DNA of 64,000 bases, from assembly GCA_021014325.1 (NCBI GenBank), contig CM037474.1:8557130-8621129 (forward strand), read 5' to 3'. The position numbers were made by a program, and so were the translations under genes. The notes beneath the pieces are model-generated. The model was not told the origin of the DNA. It did no database searches and saw nothing but the letters and a program-made list of their open reading frames with translations. Shown here in pieces: positions 21,001 to 33,124 of this stretch. The DNA comes from Plazaster borealis (lineage: Eukaryota > Echinodermata > Asteroidea > Forcipulatida > Labidiasteridae). Every line of letters starts with the position of its first letter. Position 1 is the first letter of the stretch.

Positions 21001-23212
21001 ACATTGTTGTAGGCCTACTTACAAAATAAACGCTGGTGAAAAACAAATCAGTTTATTTCTCCTCGAGTTCGTTCATGGTTCATGCATATGTTTTATTGTC
21101 ATAAATTAATCATGAAGCCTTTCTCCTCTTGAAGTTGAATCATGACTTACCCCCTGCATGCAGTTGGTTTACCTACGTAGCCATGGTATTATTGAACGTA
21201 AAGCAGCCGGCCGGCCGGATTCGAGCTCCAATGCTTAGTCAAGTGTGATTGGTGCATGTACGGTGCAGCAAGGATGCGTGACGGGGGGACGACTACCACC
21301 ATCCATCACACACAGCAGAACACCCCAAGTTGACTTCACAGGGGGAGCCCATCCGGGAAGATCAGTGTGCCAAAAATAGTGGTCCGCATGTCCGCCGTGG
21401 TCATCGCAGAATATTCGGCTATGTACATGTAGAATCCGATGCCATACGCGCAAATCCTTTAGGGCCTAACCATAATGTGCTTCATCAACTTTACATCAAA
21501 CAGTGTTTCTTCATCCAATAAATAAGTTTTCAAAATTTTCAACTAAATTGAGTTCGTTATTCCAGCTGGATTGTAATTGTGACAAAATGGATTTTATTGG
21601 CTTATACATTGTCAATTTTGGGGCGCTGAATTTCAAAAAAGTAGGTACAATATGGCGTCTTCAGTCGCCCGTTTGGATTTCAAAATGGCCGCCATTTTCC
21701 ATGTGCTATATTATATCAACTTGTGAGCAACGTAGGAGAGTAAAAATGGTGGCAATACCCATGTTTGTGATACCTGATTTCATTAAAACAACTGCCTTAC
21801 TTGTATAACTACAGCAAACTTGAGGACAAAAAAGGTGGAGCTGTGGCTCTAAAATGCGTGATAACTTTTTGTCGCGTACCCTGCCTGAAATTAACGGACC
21901 TAAAGAACCAAAGCTTTGTGGGTTTGGGCCCGACCCAAACGCCCTATACCTCGATCAATGACTGGTCTGATATTGTGAGTTATTTACCATCCTCCAACTT
22001 CACCATATTATGATCGGGATTTAATTGACCACATTCACTTTATATTTTACTGTAGTGAAATATCCAGATGCAGGTATTGTTCTATTGGGAGACTTCAACA
22101 GACCTGACACCGATCTCATCTGCCGCTTATAAGGCCTATGGTCTTACACAAGTTGTTGACAAACCCACAAGAGGGCAAGCCATCTTGGATAAAATATTAA
22201 CCAATATTAATGATCACTACTATAAGCCAGTGATATCAACTCCCATCGGTCTCAGTGACCATAATGCTGTCATATGTGGCTTCCTGCGAATCGCACCGTA
22301 ATCACTGTAACATCTCCCACCGCAAAGTGGTGCGTCCTTTTAAACAGTCCGACAAGTTGGCATTTGGCAGGTGGATACCAGCTTTGATTGGAATAATGTC
22401 TCATCAGCCGACACACCTACTCAAAAGACCGCTGCTTTCTACGACTCAATGAACACTGCAATAGACCGTCACTTCCCAACCTTTGGTATTAAAACGTCAA
22501 AAAGCTTATATATTATTCTCTCAGCAGATTTACCACGTGGCGATTTCTAAGATATAAGATAGCAAGAGACATTAAACGAGCTAAACAAAGATACTACAAT
22601 GAAAGTGTTAGTCACCTGAAGCATGACAATGCAGAGACTGGCAAAAAGAAATTAATAAATTCTGAATAAAAAACCCATGCTGAACTTCCCGGAATTTTCA
22701 AACCTCTCCGCAGTTGAAATTGCTACACAAATTAACGATAATTTTGTATCATCTGCCAGTGATATTCAAGCTTTGGATCTTTGCAATCTCCCGGCCTACT
22801 TACCTGCAGTTACTCCGCGCCTACCCTCACTCCACAAGATGTTTACAATAAACTGAGGAGAGTTAAAACTCACAAGAGCACAGGACCTGATTCCACATTG
22901 TGGCTCATCAAGGAATTCGCGTATGAACTTTGTAAGTTGCCATTGTGTGACATTTATAACTGTTCTTTGGCCTCAGGTGTTGTTCCTGAAATTTGGAAAA
23001 CTGCTTTTGTTGTGGCCATTCCAAATGGACAGCCCTATCAATAACTAATCTCCGCCCCATTTCACTTAACTGTGTTTTCGCAGAAGTATTTGAAGAATTT
23101 GTTACTAGTATAGTTTGATTATGGGCGATATCGGTGCTGATCTTGACAAAGAACAATTTGGTTCACTTATGCTTGAGGTACTTCCACTGATCATTGTTTA
23201 AAACACTCAATG

Positions 23213-23663
23213 ATGCCATCGGACTGTAGTCCACTGTCCGGTTTTAATTAAATAATCAGTACTCCGCCATTTTAATTTTTTTTTAATCTAAAAAATTCAG
23301 CATTCCTCATCTACACTAGCCAAATAGCATGGTAATGTCTTGTTACCATCCGGGGACTTTTTCACACACACAAAAATCCATCAATGACAGCTCTCCCGGA
23401 ATTCCCATAGGAATTGCACAGCAGTTGCTTGACCTATGGGGTCAATAGCCACTACTGGGTGAAATGAACCATTATGGTTTCCAGATGGGTTTTTCTGTAT
23501 ACTTGTACAATGGCTTTAAGCAGTGACCTGGTTGTTTATTTGGATGAATTGAGTAGGGTCCATATGTAATGGTTTGGGCCATTTGAAATTGATCGGGTTC
23601 TCCACAAAAATTAATTACATGCAAAATACAAACGGACTGTACCCTACTGACCGATGGCCTCAC
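23213..23663. mobile_element. 450-bp inverted-repeat insertion inside the RT
   Basis: RT coding breaks off after GTSTDHCL (to about 23200) and resumes as DDLINLLDKVYED at 23680. The intervening sequence starts GCCATCGGACTGTAG and ends with the imperfect inverse, CCGATGGCCTCACC. No ORF of note. A non-autonomous DNA transposon is the simplest explanation. Confidence 0.65.
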
Positions 23664-24335
23664 CGTGTGATTTGTTTTTGATGATTTAATTAATCTTTTG
23701 GACAAAGTTTACGAAGATACTGATAGTTCCAAGAATAGTAGTGTTATTGTTGCAACTGATTTTTCTAAAGCTTTTGACCGGGTTGATCACAATATTTTAG
23801 TTACCAAGTTCATTAATCTGTGTGTTCGTAAATCAATCATTCCACGGGTGTGCAGCTTTCGAAGTAACCGAACTCAAGCTGTATTGTACCAAGGAACCTT
23901 TCTGAGTGGCGTACTACTCATGCTTCCTCAAGGAACCAAACTCGGTCCTGTTGCCTTTTTGGCAATGATTAATGATGCTGGCTCAATTTCACCTCATGTC
24001 AAACATTATAAATATGTTGATGATTTAACTCTTTGCCAACCCTTTCAGAATGTTGGTCGGATCAGCTATACTCACAGAGTGAACTTAATCGCCTTCATGA
24101 ATGGGCAGTAGATAATAACATGAAACGGAACCCAAATAAGTGCAAAGCTATATGACTGTGAGTTTCAAAAGGAACACGCCTATTATCCTCAGAAATTTGT
24201 ATTAATAATTATATTGTTGAACAGGGTAATTTTCTTAAAATTCTAGGTGTCTAAATCCAAAATGATCTGAAGTGGAACTTCCATATTAATAAAATGAGCA
24301 TTTCTTTGAATAGTAGATTTTTTAAGACAACTTAA

Positions 24336-25038
24336 AGGGACACGTTGCCTTGGATCGGGCGAGTTGGTCTATCAAAAGCATTTGTAACCGTTTGTTAAGT
24401 AAGATTTGAAACTTTGCATGGTGGGAATACGATATGGAAAGGTTTGCGGTGACACCATTGTAATAATCTCTCTATGTGAGTTGGGGGGTGGTTCTGAAAA
24501 GAACCGTTGGTTTCAACTCGACGTTTCGATCAGTATGCTCTGATCGTCTTCTGGAGACTTTTTTTCTCCAGAAGACGATCAGAGCATACTGATCGAAACT
24601 GATCAAAACGTCGAGTTGAAACCAACGGTTCTTTTCAGAACCACCCCCAACTCACATAGAGAGATTATTACATGTACATGGTGTCACCGCAAACCTTTCC
24701 ATAACCGTTTGTTATAAAATGCATATGATTAGAAAGATGTTTTAAAAGTAGAATACAATGATCCACACAAATATGTCTCAAAATCGTGTGGTTTTCCTTT
24801 TACATCGTGAACAAACACGGTCGGCCATTTTGTGGAGTCAACATTTTGACTCCACAAAATGGCCGACCGTCTAAGTTCACAAAGTAAAAGGAAAACCACG
24901 CAATTTTGAGGCATATGTGTGTGGATCATTGTATTCTACTTTTATAATGTCTTTCTAACCATATGCATTTTTTAACAAACGGTTACACACGCTTTTTTGT
25001 TGTTGACCAACTCGTCCGATCCAAGGCAACGTGTCCCT
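24336..25038. mobile_element. 703-bp TTAA-flanked element with nested hairpins
   Basis: Termini AGGGACACGTTGCC and GGCAACGTGTCCCT are perfect inverses, with TTAA on each side (24332-24335 and 25039-25042). Inside, the two halves pair over long distances. There are also two extra hairpins: 24495-24640 (arms containing CTCCAGAAGACGATCAGAGC) and 24780-24905 (arms containing CACAAAATGGCCGACCGT). It sits in the RT region of the retroelement at 21.8-25.6 kb. Confidence 0.85.
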
Positions 25039-26106
25039 TTAAATACGCTATACGGCGTCCCAGTTGACGACTTAGTGAGGGTTTATGTGCAATAATGTGT
25101 GGAGTATGCCAGCCCTGTCTGGCACTCAGGGTTAACCAGTGCCCAAATTGAGCACTTGGAAAAATTAGCACTCGAAACCATTCTTTCCATTGATCTTAGC
25201 AGCCATACCTCTTACCAGTTTATTTGTAATAAGCTCAACATTGAAACTCTTAAAGTTAGACGAGATCAACTCTCCTTTAAATTTGGTAAAAAACTTCTTA
25301 ACTGATCAGTGTACAGAGAATGGCTCCCTCCGTGTAGATCAAATAATATTCATAAGTCCACCCAACTTGCCATCCCTCTTTGCCGAACCGAAAGGTATAA
25401 AAATAGCCCCATCCCTGTGTTAACTAAAATGCTTAATAATTCTTAATTTTGTGTTTTGTGTGTATCTTTTTCCCTTTTTAATTGCTTGTTTTAATCACTT
25501 TGTTAAATTCAGATGTAATTCGGCCCTTGGGCTGTGATTTTTGAATGTTTTGAATAACCAGAATAATTATATAACAAACTAGTTTGGTTTAGCCACCGTC
25601 TAGAATTTCGGAGACCTCCAAATGAATATTTTGCTTTCTATAAACAGCATTGACAAAGATCACCATGGCATCTATACACATAATCCCGACAATCTGGTGC
25701 ATTATTATTGGTTAACACAAAATGGTCTCACAGAATGCCTTGATCCTCTTCTTGATATAACGCCGGATGTTTTTGATGACCTCAAATAGGGATCATGCAG
25801 TAGGGGATTTCTCTAGTATGAGTATGAGTCGAACATAATAATGTTATAACACGGTCACACTCTGTAATAAATCAGAATGGTTGTGGACTTGATCGTTGCG
25901 GAGTCCCGTTGACAAACTTTGCACCTTTAAAATAGAATGGTCTTATTAAAGGCAAAGGCTTAATGACAGTTTGGAGATTTGATTGATGGTTAAACCAGCC
26001 CTGGGCCAAATTTCATAGAGCTGCTAAGCATACGTTTTGTGCTTACTGAGCGAGTTTCCATTTCATAGCGCTGCTAACCGTAAGCACACGAAGGCATGCT
26101 AACCTT

Positions 26107-26581
26107 CCGGTGTCACGGTCTCAGCTATCTGGCGTGCTCAGCTATCCTGGTGAGCGCACAGTCCATTTTAGTGTGCGTGCCGAGTCGTGTTGTTGCCAAT
26201 ACAATGATGTACTACCGTACTCTCCGCACGGCCGCGGCGGAGAGGTAGCTGTCATGTACGTGCAACGAATGACCCTCCTCTGAACCTCTGTCGATCCTTC
26301 TGCATTTGTCTCGCTGTTTAAATAGTGAATGATACTCTTGCTCTTCTCACAAAATTCTCTAACACAATCCACGCATTCTCCGCTCCTGCTCATGGACGCC
26401 ACCATGACAGCTACCTCTCCGCCGCGGCCGTGCGGTAGTACATGTATTGCCAACACGACTCAGCACGCACACTAAAATGGACTACTTTCGCTCGCTGTGC
26501 GCAGACATGCATGATGTAATGCTACAGTATTTGGTCACCCGGATAGCTGAGCACGCCGGATAGCTGAGACCGTGACACCGG
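26107..26581. mobile_element. 475-bp GC-rich foldback element
   Basis: Termini CCGGTGTCACGG and CCGTGACACCGG. Arms of about 145 and 190 bases pair through GTCTCAGCTATC, ACACTAAAATGGAC and CTCTCCGCCGCGGCCGTGCGG, leaving a loop of about 150 bases. The right arm carries about 50 extra bases (near 26490-26540), so it is not a simple perfect palindrome. The ORF spanning it is an artefact of the arms. Confidence 0.8.
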
Positions 26582-26779
26582 TGCTTACTGTATGAAAATG
26601 AATGACGTGACAATGCAAATCAATGGTGAATGCGCAAGATGGCCGCCTCATTTTCGTGCTAACCTGTGAAATATACGCTTATGAACCAAAAATGAACTAA
26701 ACAAGTTATCGCTCCTTCGAAAAGTTTATTTACGATACGTGACCAGTTTAGTGGTAACCAAAGTATACAATCATTATTT

Positions 26780-27340
26780 TCAAGCAACGAACGAAACGAG
26801 GACATAAAGAATACAAGAAACACACAAAAAAAACGAAATAAAGAAAAAAGGGACAAAAATAACACACCTCAAGCAAACAAACAATATAAATCAAGAAATA
26901 AAGAGAAAAAGAAATACACAAATAAAGGAACAAAGAAAATCATAAATTATTTATTTATTTATGTATAACTGAAATCTTTAGACATACAATTAATAAAACG
27001 TTTAATGGGCTGTCAATGTCAAACTATAAAAACTGTCTACAAAAGATGTGTATGTGTATACAACCAGAATGTCAACAAAAACAATATTATTACAACAATT
27101 AAAACATTTATTATAGAAGAACAATCTCATCCAAAAATAAAGAAACACACATACAAAAATACAGATACCAAAATAATAAATAAATTAAAAGCATACCGGT
27201 AGGCCTACATATATAATAAAGAAACAGGGGGAAAACATGGACATACAGATGTATGCGACTAAGAGACTTTTAAGAAATTAAGAAATAGAGATACAAAGAA
27301 ATCAAGAAATACAAAAATCTATAGAAATAAATAAATACAA
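26780..27340. repeat. Strand-asymmetric A-rich cryptic simple repeat
   Basis: About 560 bases in which the plus strand is very rich in A with AAATA, AAGAAA and ACAAA words and poor in G and T runs, without a fixed period. No coding character. It looks like a degenerate simple-sequence tract. Confidence 0.6.
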
Positions 27341-27935
27341 ACCATTATGAATACAGATGTAACATAGCAGCTAAAAACTTACAGCTTGCATCAGTGCCCT
27401 TTTCCATAAATAAACCCGTGTATTGCTTATAAGGGCTACGTCAGTTTGGTCAACGCAAGTCTTGACATTCAAAACACCGGTAACATTTTGGTATCCGACA
27501 GTCACTTGTTCATTCATTATAAATACCATCTTATTTATATGAGATTGATAACCGTATGAATGAAAAAGTTGCACTCGGATATGGCAATTTTTCCAAATTA
27601 CCTACATGTTGTCAGCAAAACATGCATCATTGCCAGGAACATATATTTGTTCTTTCCCCCCATTCTAAAACTCAACCCCACCGTGCAAACACAAAAAAAT
27701 AATGCTTTGTAACTTGGCGTTGGAGAAAGGGACGAGAAGGATGAGGGCATGCAGGAGACGCGGGACCCCACTCATCAACACCTGTTGCATGTTCAAAATG
27801 TTATCAAAAGACAAAACACATTGCGTACCGTTCTGTACGGCCCTTTTAACCAAGCAAATTCTACAAATGATGACCCCTGAGTTCCCCCCCTCCAATTACC
27901 CCCTTTCCCCACAGAGACTTTTTCGCAAATACTCA

Positions 27936-28090
27936 GGGGTGCGTTTTGGCGGCGGTAACCAAAAACTGTTTCGGTTGTTGGTTGTTGGTTCTGCTGTTCA
28001 GACTGAACGATAACCGAGTTGTGAGCTCGGTTACCGTTTTGGTTATGACGTCAGAAACAATTATTGGTTACAGCCGCCAAAACGCACCCC
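27936..28090. mobile_element. 155-bp element, copy 1 of an inverted pair
   Basis: Ends GGGTGCGTTTTGGCGGC and GCCGCCAAAACGCACCC are inverted. The interior carries GATAACCGAG/CTCGGTTACC pairing and a TGACGTCA site. It stands head to head with a second copy at 28151-28293, about 60 bases away. Confidence 0.85.
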
Positions 28091-28150
28091 AGTACGCGGT
28101 CATTTGCCGTGGAATGAGGTGCATGCTGGTCTAGTTAGCGACTTGATCGC

Positions 28151-28293
28151 TGGCGGCTGTAACCAATAATTGTTTCTGACGTCATAACCAAAACGGTAAC
28201 CGAGCTCACAGCTCGGTTATCGTTCAGTCTGAACAGCAGAACCAACGACCAACAACCGAAACAGTTTTTGGTTACCGCCGCCAAAACGCACCC
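28151..28293. mobile_element. 143-bp element, copy 2, inverted and 5'-clipped
   Basis: Reads as the reverse complement of 27936-28090, beginning at GGCGGCTGTAACC (so about 11 terminal bases are missing) and ending AAAACGCACCC. Divergence between the copies is only a few bases. Together they make a palindrome of about 358 bp. Confidence 0.85.
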
Positions 28294-28894
28294 TAGACAA
28301 CAAGGCATGCGCCTCATTCCACGGCTAACGCATGCGCACAGAGTATTATGCAACCATTTATACGCACGAAATTCGCCCACCTGGCGGGATGCCGCGTTTT
28401 CAAACACACGGCGTCGCGAACATTGTTCTCAAGCTCCAGTAGTAGATGAGAACGAGGTTGAGTGAAAGTACGCCCTCTACAGGTCTTTACTACAATCTAA
28501 ATATAGTGACACACACGTGTGAGACAAATGAAATTGGGTTTTTCAGCTTCATGTGTTCAGTGTTGTTAGGCGGATTTTTGCCCATTACCTAGCAAGCACC
28601 AAGTAAAGTATAGTGTTAATTACTTGATTTGAAGATGACAGGTGAAACTGTGGTAAATTCGCGCTCCTGTGCTGGTTTAAAAACTAAAGTATTTGGTACT
28701 TTGTGTGGTGAGTATTTATATAAAATGTAGAACAAAATTACAATGTCTTGAAAAGAATGTAGCCAGTGCTGGGTTTGGGTGTATGAAGCCAGTCTCCTGA
28801 TGCACTGCACTCTGTCACTTTGACTGTCCAGTCAGTGTATGGAACGGTGGAGTCCAGCCTGGGCTACTCTAGTACTACGTAGTACAGTCGGACA

Positions 28895-29294
28895 TACTCC
28901 TAGAACTATGAGGTTCGTTTCGCTATCGTCTCCACGAACCTCATAGGTGTTCATGCACAAAACACAAACGATTCGTTTTGGCATTTCGATTTGCATTCAA
29001 ATCTCTTTTTTTTTAAATCAAATCTCGCCAAAATTAGGCTCTATGTGTTCTTTGAACTCTCATTGAGCTTGAGATGGTCCAGAAAATCCACTCCGCAAAC
29101 TCAAAATTCTTTAAAAATTATAAATTCTAACCATAAAACTCAGATCCCATCCACACCGTGTGGTTTTGTTCCCTGACGCGTGGGCATGTTTTGTACACAA
29201 ATCACGGATCGCCGCTCTAATTGTTGTATTGTGCATGAACACCTATGAGGTTCGTGGAGACGATAGCGAAACGAACCTCATAGTTCTAGGAGTA
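28895..29294. mobile_element. 400-bp foldback element flanked by 9-bp repeats
   Basis: Starts TACTCCTAGAACTATGAGG and ends with its inverse. Each arm (about 65-70 bases) is itself palindromic (CTATGAGGTTCGT ... ACGAACCTCATAG). Flanks are AGTCGGACA (28886-28894) and AGTCAGACA (29295-29303), a 9-bp duplication with one change, as expected for Mutator-like insertion. No ORF. Confidence 0.8.
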
Positions 29295-29303
29295 AGTCAG
29301 ACA

Positions 29304-29451
29304 TAGCTAATAGTGCCAAATTCTCTGGACTTCCTCCGATCCTTGGCCCTACGCCCATCATGCCCATGTACCTCCAGGACTGCAGGAGGTACATGGGCGT
29401 AGGGCCAAGGATCGGAGGAAGTCCAGAGAATTGGCACTATTAATGGGGCTA
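29304..29451. mobile_element. 148-bp near-perfect hairpin element flanked by 9-bp repeats
   Basis: Begins TAGCTAATAGTGCC and ends GGCACTATTAATGGGGCTA. Arms of about 60 bases pair almost fully (GGACTTCCTCCGATCC with its inverse). AGTCAGACA flanks it on both sides (29295-29303 and 29452-29460). Confidence 0.8.
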
Positions 29452-29460
29452 AGTCAGACA

Positions 29461-29969
29461 TAGTTGCGATAACGTAACCCTCCTCCCGACGGCGAAGCCG
29501 GAACCGCGGAAGCCAAGCTCGTACGGCAAACGTCAATCTGGTCCAACACGTACAATTTCGACAGCTAGTCACCAGATTTGCTCCATTTTTACCACTTTTG
29601 AAAATCATGACACAAATTCTAGGAACACGAACTTGTTCCTCAATGTCTAATGAATCCTTCCATATCACTCAAAACACCATTGAGGAAATATTTTGAAGAA
29701 AAAGGACAAAAACTTACCAGATCCCCGAGCGAAAGAGTAAAAAATGTCCCAGGTTGAGAATTTGAATCTGAGTGTGTGTGTGCAGGTCAACGGGGTCAAC
29801 GGTCTCAGCGCTGCGTGTGGTGCATTGTGTATCCTGGCAACTGTGCAGCCGCGACCGTGGCAGCGACCGGGGGTATGGTAAGCCATTTTGCCGTTCGAGC
29901 TTGCCGTTCGAGCTTGGCTCGTAACTCTCCGGCTTCGCCGTCGGGAGGAGGGTTACGTTATCGCAACTA
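29461..29969. mobile_element. 509-bp TIR element flanked by 9-bp repeats
   Basis: Begins TAGTTGCGATAACG and ends CGTTATCGCAACTA, with inverted termini of about 40 bases (through GACGGCGAAGCCGG). AGTCAGACA flanks both ends (29452-29460 and 29970-29978). No transposase. Probably a non-autonomous Mutator-like element. Confidence 0.85.
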
Positions 29970-30654
29970 AGTCAGACAGTACCTGACTCCTGAGTGAGTA
30001 CAGCAGTGGATTATACCCGGTGTTGGACCCACTAGACTAGGCAGTAATCAAAATTTTGACATGATTTATCGGTCGTACTAGCGCCCCAGATTACGGTAAT
30101 ATTTTCCCAGAGGGATCTTCGCATCCAACTCTCGGTTGAAGCTTAGACGTGTGCTCTGCCTCAACCAGTAAGGCGCACGCGCGAAAATGAAGATTGTCCC
30201 TCATACCTTGGAGTGGACTGTCCCTCAGCCTTGAGGCATGCGTTCATGCAATGCAAAAGTTACAGGAACATCTCTCTATTACTTCCAGTGTTGCTAACAT
30301 TGCTAGCTTATGTCTCTCCGATATCATCACTGGTCTCGGTCATTATTTATTGTTGTATAATAATTATTTCTCGAACTGTTCATGTACTTATTAATATTAT
30401 TATCGCACGCTCTGGAAAATCAGCAAGTTGTTGTCGATGACCGACAGTATCGAATAAACATTCAGAACAACTATCGATTCTTTTCCCTAAATGCGCAAAG
30501 CATTATAATCTTACAGTTTCGATACTCATTATTCGGTTTTGATAAAGTATCGATTTCATTGCGCACGATGTCTCACACGGCTGCATCGTGACAATTCCCA
30601 CCTCACGCGTAATTCGAGAAACACTCGGCCAACCAATCAACATTCTCGGGCAAC

Positions 30655-30940
30655 CGATGCCCCGATGTACACAGATTGCGGCCATTTTGGAATGACAAAA
30701 AAAAAATCATGACGTCATCGGCGAATTATTCCCAACGTGGGTACGATTCTGTGCAGCTGCTATTTGATATTGTAATGCTTTTGCATGCGGACCCCAACCA
30801 ATGGGAGCGAGGTATGCTAATCTTGGCCTTTACCGCACTGGGAAAAAAATTCGCAGCCTGGCCGACCGACAACGTCATGATTTTATTTTTGTCATTCCAA
30901 AATGGCCGCGCTCTGTGTACATCGGGGCATCGGAGGACGC
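30655..30940. mobile_element. About 285-bp foldback element
   Basis: Left arm CCGATGCCCCGATGTACACA and right arm TGTGTACATCGGGGCATCGG are inverses. Pairing continues inward through GCGGCCATTTTGGAATGACA and the TCATGACGTCATCGG region. Short ORFs inside it come from the arms. Confidence 0.85.
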
Positions 30941-32094
30941 TAAGGTATTGTTTGAAATATCTTTTTAAAATGTAATTTATTTTCATATCCAAAACACCCC
31001 AAGCAAGCCAAGAGTTAGGCGAACACATTTAGTTGGTTTAAATCGCCGACCCGCCCGTGGGAAAGGCGCCTTAACTTGTTTTGTCGCGAGCTGACGAAAA
31101 GATGGTCCGGACGTGTGGCCAAGGATTCATGGGTCGTTGGCCACAGAAGTGGGGCTAGTACTATCGATGATGTCAAAATTTCGAAAAAGGAGTATCGCCC
31201 CAGTTACTGGGTCTAACCCGGTGTCATTCATCATGCTCATTCATATAATAGAGGGAAATCTGTCCCCCAGAGATTCTGTCCCCCATTCATGCAATTGCCA
31301 TGCCCTTTTGTGAAACTAACAATGGGCTGAAGGAGTTAACTTTTAGTAAAATCTAAGCCGTTGTATAGCACCCTCTTTGACGCAAACACGAGGAGCCAAA
31401 TTTGTATATCATACGGTCACCCGTTTTCGGTCGACACCAATTTTCAGTTCCCAATTTTGATTCCTGTTTATCATGAGAATGGGTGAACAGACTTCTTTCT
31501 ATAAATGCACTGTGTGTGCGGACTTGATCCTTGCACCCTCCACTCTGAAGACCTTGGCCCACCGCATCATGCCGTGCTACACAATCTGAATTGGAAGGTA
31601 TTTTAAACCTCATAAAATTTTGGCTACTCATGTTTGCGGCAAAGAGGGCGTTATACTGCAAAACGGCTTAAAGAGTGTTCACTAAACACTGTTGCCGGGT
31701 ATATATCCACTACCTTTAAAATACCTTCCAATCCTTATTGTGTTGAGTGGTACTATATGATGTGTGGATAACCTGTTTGCTATCAGAGTGTGTTTGAAAA
31801 GGTCACTAACTTTCGACCATGTATGTGTGTTGAGTCAGCTGACTGCCATAGAAAAGTCAGGTAGTTTTTTAAATAAGAAAATGCCCTTCTTTCACCTGGC
31901 ATAATTGTGAAGAAACTGTATTCATTTAAACCAGTTCATTTTTGAGAACCAAATAACACGCAAAACTCTTCTGCAACACATCAGCGTTTTTGTTTTGGTT
32001 TTTTAGCTTACTGTGAAATTGGCTGGTCCACATGTAATTTTTTGTAAAATTGTTTAATTATCGTTGTTTTTAATTTATTTTGTTTAATCCATTT

Positions 32095-32195
32095 CGCTTG
32101 TATTCAGCGCCTTGAGGCGGAAACGATCTGCAACTGTTTGCGCTTTATAAATCTCTCTTTATTATTATTAATATTATTATTATTATTATAAACTA
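32095..32195 (+). mobile_element. 3' end of a non-LTR retrotransposon (L2/CR1-like)
   Basis: Reads CAGCGCCTTGAGGCG, then GCGCTTTATAAAT, then a (TTA)n tail to about 32190. This is the usual 3' terminal layout of L2-like elements, and it resembles the inverse of the tail near 40140. No coding part remains upstream. Confidence 0.6.
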
Positions 32196-33124
32196 GCATT
32201 CAAGTTACTGTACGTGTTTGGGTGGTCATGTCAACGGGCCATTTGTTGTGAGACGCATAGCGGATTGCGTGTACACAGGCAACTCTTTCATGGGGTCCAT
32301 GGGTTCATGGTTTGGTTCCCCCCCCCCCCCTGCAAAAGGCACACTCTTTTTTGGATGGATTTGTGCCTAATGCCTTTATCGAAGTCCAGCTCCTTTCACA
32401 TTCCAGCCAAGATTTTGTATAAGTTTGATGATACTGCATCATGAGGCCTTTCATCTCTCTCCGGGATGCCGTCTGTTTGAACGGGTGTTGGTCAATGATC
32501 GACCATTACATAATGGCTTTCCAATTTTCTGATTGTGCTTCAGAAACAGGATCGTAACAAAATATGAGCCATTAAAATTGTTTATAGAAAGCACCTTTTT
32601 GGGTGTCCAAACAGAGTTTCAATGACAAAACAAATTGCTAATGGCTAGAAGAAAAACAAGTTGTTTTTTGACTTAAAATAATCCCACACGGGTAATGGGA
32701 AAAGGATTTTTTATCACGAAGCAAACTGATTAAAGAAGAATATCTAGTATAAACGCGGAATGATTAAACAAGTTGAACAAAATAACTTGAAACAATCAAA
32801 AAAGAATGCTGCAAGTGCATCAATTTGACATGAAACTTTTGTTCTCCTTGCCGCCATAAAAGGCATCAGAGCAAATGCACTGCAATTATTTTGCACACTA
32901 GTTCTTTACATGTATAAGATCAAATTAACCTTGGACTGAGTTTACCTTTTTCCTGGTAACAAATTAACACGAAATGAAGACTTGGTCCTCATACTGTTGT
33001 TCCTAAATAATGTTGTCTAATTCAAGTTTAAAGCAGAACATTATGCTCTCCAGACACATTATACAAGATAAGCGCATGTATAAATATTAGCACAAGTTTA
33101 AGATGTTCTTTTTTTACCATTCAT

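Larger units (their letters stand above)
21790..25560 (+). pseudogene. Decayed CR1/Jockey-type non-LTR retrotransposon
   Basis: Fragments of one element in order. An endonuclease domain is present in several frames (GDFNRPDT at about 22100; LSDHNAVICGF at 22246-22278). Next come RT N-terminal parts (KTHKSTGPD at about 22870; IWKTAFVVAIPN near 23000) and the RT core (FSKAFDRVDHN at 23763; YVDD motif C near 24015). The RT C-terminal end follows (EYASPVWHSGL at 25101), then a 3' UTR ending near 25560 in AT-rich repeats. There are at least three frameshifts, and two DNA elements sit inside (23213-23663 and 24336-25038). RT motifs A and C are still readable, but the copy cannot make a full protein. 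A CR1 or related clade is my best guess. Confidence 0.85.

Noticed and set aside
26142..26456. 104-residue minus-strand ORF with repeated arms
   Set aside because: Both ends are encoded by the inverted arms of a foldback element; the similar peptide at each end is a folding artefact.
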